From Candidatus Falkowiibacteriota bacterium (GTDB lineage Bacteria > Patescibacteriota > Patescibacteriia > Patescibacteriales > UBA12465): a stretch of 5,362 nt of DNA. The stretch is from contig JAPLVX010000099.1 of the NCBI GenBank assembly GCA_026396945.1, positions 1 through 5,362 on the forward strand, given 5' to 3'. Below, piece by piece: positions 1 to 5,362 of this stretch. A program made the position numbers and the translations under genes. The notes beneath the pieces are model-generated. The model made no database searches and was not told the DNA's origin. It worked only from the letters and a program-made list of their open reading frames with translations. Each line of letters opens with the position of its first letter. Positions within the stretch are counted from its first letter, which is position 1.

Positions 1-643
1 CAGCCGTACAGGCCGCCGCGCCGCGATACGCAGAGTCGGGCACTTTGCAAGATTTAGTATTGCCGTCACAAACTTCGGCGTTTCCTGGCTCGACTAAACC
101 GTTACCACATTTATTCAAAGTGCTCAAATCAATTTCAATCGCGTCCGATAGTTTGCTTTCAACACCATTGAGTCCGATGGCGCTTAAAGCAAAATAATGT
201 TTGCCCAGGCTTAATTGGCTATAATCAAATTCCAAACTGGTGGCATAGTTTTGCGAGTCATAGGATTCACCAAAATCTTGAGGCACGCCCGAAACTACCG
301 GCTTGATGCCATGGTAGAGACGATAAAATTGCGTTCGCTCATTAGGCGTCCAAAAGAAATTAATAGTTTTGCCCCCAGCGGCCAAGGCCGCGCTTAAACC
401 CAAAGGAGAAAGAATTGCTTTCGAAGTCAGCGAGGTTTTATTTCTACTAGCCGAAACCGTAGTATTTATATTTTGCGAAAGGGAGGTATCATAAAAAGTG
501 CCCCGGATCATTAAGAAACCGAAGCCTAAAGACAAGATCAAAATAGCCAACAAGCTTATTTTGGTAGATTGAGAAATATTGAGCGACCGAGAAATAATTT
601 TTTCTTTATTTCCTCGTTTGGTTTTTGCATTTTTAGCTCGCAT
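1..643 (-). CDS. Single-pass membrane protein with FN3-like and Cys-rich (CGNG..E.CDG) domains, C-terminus outside the window
   Basis: This is an open frame of 214 codons from an ATG at 643 to the window edge, with no stop. The ATG is the best start because the frame has a TAA at 659-661 upstream and no other usable start between; I see no clear Shine-Dalgarno sequence. Residues 1-28 are strongly basic (K4, K7, K9, R10, K13, K15, R19, K28). One hydrophobic helix follows at about 29-46 (ISLLAILILSLGFGFLMI), then no other membrane segment, which predicts a short cytoplasmic N-terminus and an exposed C-terminal part. Residues about 77-172 look like an FN3/Ig sandwich (INFFWTP, QFYRLYHG, LGKHYFALSAIGLNGVES). 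From 179 comes CGNGLVEPGNAEVCDGNT, the start of a DUF4215-like/Myxococcus-type Cys-rich repeat that runs off the window. It lies 32 bases after the large surface-protein gene on the same strand, so cotranscription is likely. The molecular function is unknown; membrane-anchored surface protein is an inference from layout. Confidence 0.85.
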   Translation of the reverse strand, partial: MRAKNAKTKRGNKEKIISRSLNISQSTKISLLAILILSLGFGFLMIRGTFYDTSLSQNINTTVSASRNKTSLTSKAILSPLGLSAALAAGGKTINFFWTPNERTQFYRLYHGIKPVVSGVPQDFGESYDSQNYATSLEFDYSQLSLGKHYFALSAIGLNGVESKLSDAIEIDLSTLNKCGNGLVEPGNAEVCDGNTKSCKVPDSAYRGAAACTA

Positions 644-675
644 ATATTGGCAAATTACTTAAATTTAACTACCAT

Positions 676-3600
676 TTAGCCACCAGCGCCAAAGCCGCCG
701 GGGACTGGGGGTTGTCTTTTGTCAGTTGGCGTTACTTGCATTTCGTCCGATAATTCACTTTCCGCATTATCAACCGTTAAAGCGGTCATGCGAAAACTAT
801 AGGGCTGATTATCGGTTAAACCGGAAATAATTAAGGAACAGATATAATCATCAGTCCCGGTCGCTTCGGTGCAGATTGGCGAATTATCAATCAGGTTCAG
901 GTCATTTGGTTTAATTTTCTTGCTTGTCTGCGCCCCACCGCTAACACCATAATAAATTTTATAGGCCCCTAATTGCTCGGGATTATTATTATAAATCAAG
1001 GTGGATTTTGAACGCCATTGTAGTTTCACGGTACCACTGACTTGCTCATCCGTTAAACTAGTAATAGTAACTATGTCCGGAGTGGCCGAACGAAAGAAGT
1101 ATGATTCTTTCAAAATGCTATAGATACAAAAGCCGTCAGGCGTACCATCGCCATTTTTATCTTGGCCGCAACGACTTTGATCAGTTAGAGGCGGCTGACA
1201 AGCGGCGGCGCCATCACTACAAATTAGACTCGGGCTTTTGCCAACAGTCACTGGATTATTATTGATCGCCGGTAAATCATCAGCTGTTCCCGGCCCGCCG
1301 GCGTCACGGCAATAATAGAACTTATAATTATAATTGAGACAATTCGGCGGTTGACAATTATTATCCGCCCAAGGATTCCAGGTATTATCTGAATTAACTT
1401 TCGGCCAGGGGTTAGCGCAGACAAAGACATAAACTGGAGCCGAACCCTCGGTCCCGTTGCCAATTGTAATGCTACCGGATTTCGTGGCCAACTGAGCCCA
1501 AACTTTAGTGCTAGCATCTTTTACGCCCGCCCCGGCCGTCAACAGGGTTTTATTATAAACCAAGTTAGGCGGAGTCGAAGTAGCAGCAATATTATGGTCG
1601 TCAGTCCGCCAATTCCAATCCCAATCATAAACAGTTGGGATTGGCGCTAAATATTGATTATCAGAACTTTGCGCATAGGCGCTAAAAACTTTATCATTAT
1701 CTTTTTTGCTGTCAAAACTAGGACTATTAGCGTCGGAATCAAATTCACTCAAATCTGAATCGGTGGTCTGAAATAAATAAGAAGCCGGGGAAATTTGGAC
1801 ATGGTCAACCAGACAAACGCCAGCGTTAGTTGAATTATCAGGCAGGGTCTTGAAAACTGAAATATAAGAATTTTTGTAATTTAAGTTGTTAAATTTAATG
1901 CTCTCACCTTCAAGCGAGGGGTCATCTAGTGAGTATTTTAAACCTTGACCATTAAGACCGACATTCCAATAACTTAAAACGCCGGAATTGCTTTGCAAGG
2001 CCTCGTCTCCTTTTACAATAATATAATAGGTGGTATTAGCGGCTAATAATTTGCTGGGAGAAAAAACTAAAGAATCGGCATTGTTTTTTTCATTGCTAAC
2101 TACCCCGGGAATTGAACAGTAAACATCGTCGTCCACGGGAGTGCCAAAAGCTAGAGCCGAATTTTGCTTTGAAAAAATCTGCAAAATATTCTGCGCCCAA
2201 TAAGCTATTTTCTTAAACGAACGGACTAAATAATTCTGATTATTATTATTTTCTAATAAACTTTTATCGGCCAAGAAAGTTCCGGCTGGGCAAGATGAAA
2301 GCGGGGCGTGACGTTCTAATAACAAAACATTACCAGTCAGACTGCCGACATTCATAGCTTGGTTAAAGGTGACTTTAATTAAAGCATTACGGCAAACATC
2401 ATCCGCTCTCTCGGCCGGAGTCGTTGAGGCGGTCCTAATTTCCGGACGTGCTCGGCAGCAGGAATTAAGATCGCAACCGTCGCTATTTGAATTGCCGCAA
2501 TAATCATCGCCTAAACAACCGCAACATAAACCGCGATCGGCGCCAGAGCAAGGTGCTTGGTCAGGTTCACATTTTAATTTTAATTCCGGATGGCTAGTAT
2601 TGAGCGACGCGCAAGAGTCGGTGGTAGCACCTACCTGGCAACAACAAGCGCCGCAGTCACCGCTAGATCCGGGCTGACCATTGTCGGCCAGGCAAGAAAA
2701 GGGAGAGGCGCAAGCAAAACTATTGCAGCTACTAGTTTGTGCCCCGGCGCAGGTTGAACCAAGCCCAGAGCCATTGCTACAATTTTTTTCACAACTCGCT
2801 TGGCCCAAATAAGAGCCCGAGGCTGAGGCGGCATCACAGGTCGGACAATTATAATAAGCACAATAGCCATCATTGGTCGAATCGTCACGAATCGTTTCTT
2901 CGCCCCCCAGACATTTATTGTTCTTCTTATCCCAACAACAATTATCATCAGGATCTTTACAAGTGGTCTCATCGAATATTTTCGAGCAATGGTTGCTACC
3001 AGGATTATCCTTACAAGCTTGGCCGCAAATTTCTTGACTCGAGTAAACGCCATTGGCTAATGGATTAGCACCATCACAGGTATCTTGATTTGGCGCCGCC
3101 TGACAGTCATAATAAGCGCAAAAGGTATTGGCCGGAGTGGCTTGGATAATAGAACCTATCGTATCACCGCCGCGACAAGTATTAGCCTTTTGCGAATCAG
3201 TACAACAAACCGAAGAATGAGTGTCGCAAGTATCTGATGCTAAACTAGTACAATCAGCGCAATAACCAGTGGGAAAATTTCTATCACCAGTTTCGCAGTA
3301 CTGGCCGCTATGACCGGAACAATTACAGGCGGCATCATGTTCTGCTGGAGAAGTGCCGGCGTTAGCGCAACCAGAGCAACGACCAAGGGTACCTCCATCA
3401 GGCTCAGTATTGCTACCGCAAGCACCAGCACAAGTTAAACCAGCGCAACAATCACGTTTATCCTTACCTTTTTCACAACAACATTGGCAAGTTGCTTGTT
3501 CGTAACACTGGAAACTATTACTGCCATCACTTTTACAGCTTGAGCCGCCCGGACAGTCGCTGGCTTTAGTACAAATGCCTTTGCCGCTTAAATTATTTGG

Positions 3601-5010
3601 CGCCAGATTATCGAAACAAGACTCGTCATCACCGCAGACCGAACAGGTGTCATGAGATTCCTGACTGTCCGTATATTTACCATTTCCCGAATTAATCCAA
3701 ACAATAGTTTTTAAACTGCCAGGCTTAATATCAGCCGGAAGTATGGGCGCGTTAGCACTGGTCACTGACCAGTGGAGAAAACCGCTGGGAAATTTTTGGC
3801 AAGAAACCAATGAATCTTTGGTGGTTTTAAAAGATAAATCACAGCCACTGCTATCTTTTGAACATTTCCCGGCTGTTTCATTATAAGTAAAGCCAGTCGA
3901 ACAGCAGCTTCCGTTAGAAACCGGGGCTAAATTAAAAGGTGAACATTGGCCCGGGACATTAGGGCAAGTTGCCCCGGTTTGACAGGCGCCGGTCGCTTGC
4001 GCCCAACCATTACAGCTATAGTTTAAAGGCGAATAATTAGTATTAAAATTCCACTCAAACACGGAGTTTTTAGAACTACTAGAACATTCACTTATTTTAT
4101 CAACACAACGCCCCTTTTTATAAGTTCCGTTAGGACAGCATATTTGCGAACCGCACTCAGTGTCATCCTTGCATTCGCCAACAGCAAAATTTAAAGGATT
4201 ACTATTGGTGCCATTTTTCTGAACTACTACCGGCCCAGAGGCGGTTGAAGCCGGTACCCCAGTGTCAATCTGCTGGGCTTTAGTATCGGCGACTGCAGTC
4301 TTGATTTCAGAAGTAGTGGCGATTTCACTATAAAACAAAGTTTTCCCATTACTCCCGGTCACCCCAAAATATTCACCCCATAAAGTTACCGGGGTATTTA
4401 CTTGACCGCGAATCGGCAACATTTTGCATAAGCCAGGCGATAAAACCGCCAGCTCATCAAAAACAAAAACATTATTAGGCGGCGATAAATCTTTGCTGCT
4501 CAATTCTTTACCATCAGCAAATTTTATTTTTAAAGTATAATCCCCGTTTTTAAGGCCAGCCGGGACCTTAACAATTATTTGCTCATTACTCCAAATTGAA
4601 TCAGCGCAAACTTTAGGAAATTCGTAATTAGCTACGGTTGAGGTCCCAGTACTCGATTCAAAATAAACCCCACTTGTCCCCCTAATTCGGCCGAAACCCT
4701 GGCCATAAATAGTTACATATTGCCCGGTATTACCCGTCAGCGGTTCGAAACCGGAAATAAAGAAACTATTGACTCGTTTATTAAATTTCTCAAATTTAAG
4801 ATAATTACTTTTTAAAATACTATCGCTCTTTTTAACAAAAAGATTGGTTTTGCCGGTTTTTAAATCGGGGACGGTAACAGAATCTTGAGAGTCGGGAATA
4901 GCGCCGGCCTTAGCTACGCCCTTAGTACTAGTAGAATAACTGCCAAAATAAGGATCAGTATCAAGTAAATTAATACCGTTATAACTAAGGTCGCCGCTAT
5001 CAACCGTCAC
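676..5010 (-). CDS. Giant Cys-rich surface protein with IPT/TIG, Big_5-like and FN3 domains (5' part disrupted)
   Basis: The frame encodes 1444 residues from GTG 5010 to TAA 676-678; it is open as far as 5067. The GTG start is not credible: there is no signal peptide, and native-looking sequence (RPGLCSLSP) continues upstream to about 5037, where a kdpB fragment begins. The real start lies beyond the window. Domains: residues 1-75, a diverged TIG-like unit ([25 protein letters not shown]); 80-185, an IPT/TIG domain ([25 protein letters not shown]); 189-277, a second TIG ([11 protein letters not shown]); 280-852, a region with about 74 cysteines, many in CC or CCC runs; about 856-1060, a Big_5-like Ig domain ([18 protein letters not shown]) with a long insert; about 1065-1300, a linker with [16 protein letters not shown] and a Ca-loop-like [12 protein letters not shown]; 1307-1428, an FN3 domain ([25 protein letters not shown]). 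It ends [11 protein letters not shown] without a membrane helix or sortase motif. A secreted, disulfide-rich adhesin or fibre is my inference; the exact role is unknown. Confidence 0.85.
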   Translation of the reverse strand: MTVDSGDLSYNGINLLDTDPYFGSYSTSTKGVAKAGAIPDSQDSVTVPDLKTGKTNLFVKKSDSILKSNYLKFEKFNKRVNSFFISGFEPLTGNTGQYVTIYGQGFGRIRGTSGVYFESSTGTSTVANYEFPKVCADSIWSNEQIIVKVPAGLKNGDYTLKIKFADGKELSSKDLSPPNNVFVFDELAVLSPGLCKMLPIRGQVNTPVTLWGEYFGVTGSNGKTLFYSEIATTSEIKTAVADTKAQQIDTGVPASTASGPVVVQKNGTNSNPLNFAVGECKDDTECGSQICCPNGTYKKGRCVDKISECSSSSKNSVFEWNFNTNYSPLNYSCNGWAQATGACQTGATCPNVPGQCSPFNLAPVSNGSCCSTGFTYNETAGKCSKDSSGCDLSFKTTKDSLVSCQKFPSGFLHWSVTSANAPILPADIKPGSLKTIVWINSGNGKYTDSQESHDTCSVCGDDESCFDNLAPNNLSGKGICTKASDCPGGSSCKSDGSNSFQCYEQATCQCCCEKGKDKRDCCAGLTCAGACGSNTEPDGGTLGRCSGCANAGTSPAEHDAACNCSGHSGQYCETGDRNFPTGYCADCTSLASDTCDTHSSVCCTDSQKANTCRGGDTIGSIIQATPANTFCAYYDCQAAPNQDTCDGANPLANGVYSSQEICGQACKDNPGSNHCSKIFDETTCKDPDDNCCWDKKNNKCLGGEETIRDDSTNDGYCAYYNCPTCDAASASGSYLGQASCEKNCSNGSGLGSTCAGAQTSSCNSFACASPFSCLADNGQPGSSGDCGACCCQVGATTDSCASLNTSHPELKLKCEPDQAPCSGADRGLCCGCLGDDYCGNSNSDGCDLNSCCRARPEIRTASTTPAERADDVCRNALIKVTFNQAMNVGSLTGNVLLLERHAPLSSCPAGTFLADKSLLENNNNQNYLVRSFKKIAYWAQNILQIFSKQNSALAFGTPVDDDVYCSIPGVVSNEKNNADSLVFSPSKLLAANTTYYIIVKGDEALQSNSGVLSYWNVGLNGQGLKYSLDDPSLEGESIKFNNLNYKNSYISVFKTLPDNSTNAGVCLVDHVQISPASYLFQTTDSDLSEFDSDANSPSFDSKKDNDKVFSAYAQSSDNQYLAPIPTVYDWDWNWRTDDHNIAATSTPPNLVYNKTLLTAGAGVKDASTKVWAQLATKSGSITIGNGTEGSAPVYVFVCANPWPKVNSDNTWNPWADNNCQPPNCLNYNYKFYYCRDAGGPGTADDLPAINNNPVTVGKSPSLICSDGAAACQPPLTDQSRCGQDKNGDGTPDGFCIYSILKESYFFRSATPDIVTITSLTDEQVSGTVKLQWRSKSTLIYNNNPEQLGAYKIYYGVSGGAQTSKKIKPNDLNLIDNSPICTEATGTDDYICSLIISGLTDNQPYSFRMTALTVDNAESELSDEMQVTPTDKRQPPVPGGFGAGG
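2779..3207 (-). repeat. Two diverged copies of a Cys-rich CAYY module inside the giant protein
   Basis: Copy A is residues 602-666 (3013-3207) and copy B residues 691-744 (2779-2940) of the large frame. Both follow the same plan: CC(T/W)D, then a Cys followed by (R/L)GG(D/E), a spacer, (F/Y)CAYY(D/N)C, another C-D pair, then a Tyr/Gly-containing stretch ending in C-x3-C or C-x2-C. The matching pieces are [15 protein letters not shown] with [15 protein letters not shown], and TFCAYYDC with GYCAYYNC. A weaker relative, GYCADC, lies at residues 582-587. This suggests module duplication in a disulfide-rich stalk. The repeat is visible at protein level; the DNA copies have diverged. Confidence 0.65.
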
Positions 5011-5038
5011 CGGGCTCAGACTGCATAAACCGGGGCGG

Positions 5039-5185
5039 CTAATTCCATTGGCTTTAAAAGGGGTGGCTTACAAACCCATTGGAGCAAGCGCTTTGCTTCG
5101 CAGAAATCTTTTCATCTATGGACTGGGTGGCATTATCGCTCCATTTATTGGAATAAAATTTATTGACCTATTAATTATCTTGACC
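5039..5185 (+). pseudogene. kdpB: kdpB C-terminal fragment (K+-transporting ATPase subunit B), antisense inside the surface-protein gene
   Basis: The plus strand reads 49 codons: [20 protein letters not shown], then [20 protein letters not shown], then FIDLLIILT. This closely matches the C-terminal end of KdpB as I remember it from E. coli ([38 protein letters not shown]), the part covering the end of the penultimate membrane helix and the last helix. KdpB is the P-type ATPase subunit that hydrolyses ATP to drive high-affinity K+ uptake by KdpFABC. None of its catalytic parts (DKTGT phosphorylation site, TGES loop) are here, and neither a start nor a stop codon of kdpB is included. Upstream of 5039 the frame reads HKPGR, and downstream of 5185 SAINKINF; neither continues KdpB. 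No kdpA or kdpC lies nearby. The fragment cannot make a functional protein. Confidence 0.88.
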
Positions 5186-5362
5186 AGCGCTATTAACAAA
5201 ATAAACTTCATTACCAGCTGTCTGCTCACCAAAATTATAACCATAAATAGTAATGAAATTTTTCGCGGCCCCGTTCGGATTAATAAGGTTGCAAGTGCCC
5301 GACCCACAATCGCTATCATTTTCGCAAGGAGTATCCAGACTATCGTTACAAAAACCTCCAGC
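5171..5362 (-). pseudogene. Upstream piece of the same TIG/Cys-rich surface-protein gene, cut off inside a TIG domain
   Basis: The frame is open from the window edge for 63 codons, to a TAA at 5171-5173. It begins with a four-cysteine linker ([21 protein letters not shown]), much like the [13 protein letters not shown] stretch at residues 280-292 of the large downstream frame. A TIG start follows ([27 protein letters not shown]), matching VTIYGQGFG...GVYF in the intact TIG domain of the large frame. The TIG stops abruptly: the last few codons and the TAA already lie in the kdpB-like stretch, so native sequence ends near 5186. Its frame is offset by one base from the large frame downstream. 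I read this piece and 676-5037 as one original gene. It may be intact in the organism if the junction is an assembly fault; 'pseudogene' describes only the sequence as given. Confidence 0.75.

Noticed and set aside
644..675. The gap between the two minus-strand genes was checked for a terminator, promoter or small gene.
   Set aside because: It holds 32 AT-rich bases with no hairpin, no clear Shine-Dalgarno sequence and only a six-codon ATG frame, so it is best read as an intra-operon spacer.
2739..3068. A 109-codon plus-strand frame and other open frames of 60-140 codons within 215-3431.
   Set aside because: All are shadows of the two minus-strand genes, with skewed composition and no recognisable domains.
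5054..5062. CCC TTT TAA on the minus strand looks like a +1 programmed frameshift site joining the upstream frame to the large frame.
   Set aside because: These bases are the complement of the KdpB codons for LKG. Both minus-strand frames are meaningless here, so the apparent slip site is chance.
5080..5100. Short hairpin around the palindrome AAGCGCTT, a possible terminator or recombination site.
   Set aside because: The stem is only five Watson-Crick pairs with wobble extension, there is no T-run, and it lies within kdpB coding sequence (GASALLR).
5111..5149. A minus-strand reading [12 protein letters not shown] resembles the W-S/T-D strand of a TIG domain.
   Set aside because: The plus-strand match to KdpB is long, continuous and far stronger; the resemblance on the minus strand is a short coincidence.
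5168..5173. Tandem in-frame stops TAA TAG on the minus strand, possibly read-through or recoding.
   Set aside because: They lie inside the kdpB-like stretch (antisense to FIDLLI codons). The large frame uses standard stops, so no recoding is needed.
5116..5319. A 67-codon minus-strand frame with ATG.
   Set aside because: It runs across both the TIG fragment in the wrong frame and the antisense of kdpB; its composition looks like no real protein.

Overview
The window looks like a piece of a Candidate Phyla Radiation (Patescibacteria, Parcubacteria-like) genome or metagenomic bin. The basis is the protein style: a very long surface protein built from IPT/TIG domains, a cysteine-packed middle, a Big_5-type Ig-like domain and a C-terminal FN3 domain. 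It sits next to a small single-pass membrane protein with FN3 and CGNG..EPG..E.CDG motifs. This assignment rests on recalled family resemblance, not on a search. The stop codons seen (TAA) are standard, and the 4.3 kb reading frame gives no sign of recoding.

Layout: all native genes read on the minus strand, so the order of transcription runs from high to low coordinates. (1) Positions about 5186-5362 hold the tail of an upstream piece of the large gene: a Cys-rich linker followed by the first half of an IPT/TIG domain. It is open to the window edge. (2) Positions about 5039-5185 hold foreign sequence that reads on the PLUS strand as 49 codons from the C-terminus of KdpB, the catalytic subunit of the K+-transporting P-type ATPase. 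(3) Positions 676 to about 5037 hold the remainder of the large surface protein, intact to its stop. (4) After a 32-base gap, positions 1-643 hold the start of a membrane-anchored FN3 protein, cut by the window edge.

The main result is the kdpB fragment lying antisense inside the large surface-protein gene. It breaks a TIG domain and creates the stops and frame change that make the gene look as if it starts at a GTG at 5010. Compared with the intact TIG repeat next door, about 65 codons of TIG sequence are missing and replaced by about 147-150 bases of kdpB. That is a replacement, not a clean insertion. The size is close to one short sequencing read, so a mis-filled assembly gap is the leading explanation; a real rearrangement is the alternative.

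The two minus-strand genes probably form one transcription unit making cell-surface proteins: one large secreted fibre-like protein and one small protein tethered by an N-terminal membrane helix. Their biological role cannot be read from the sequence.
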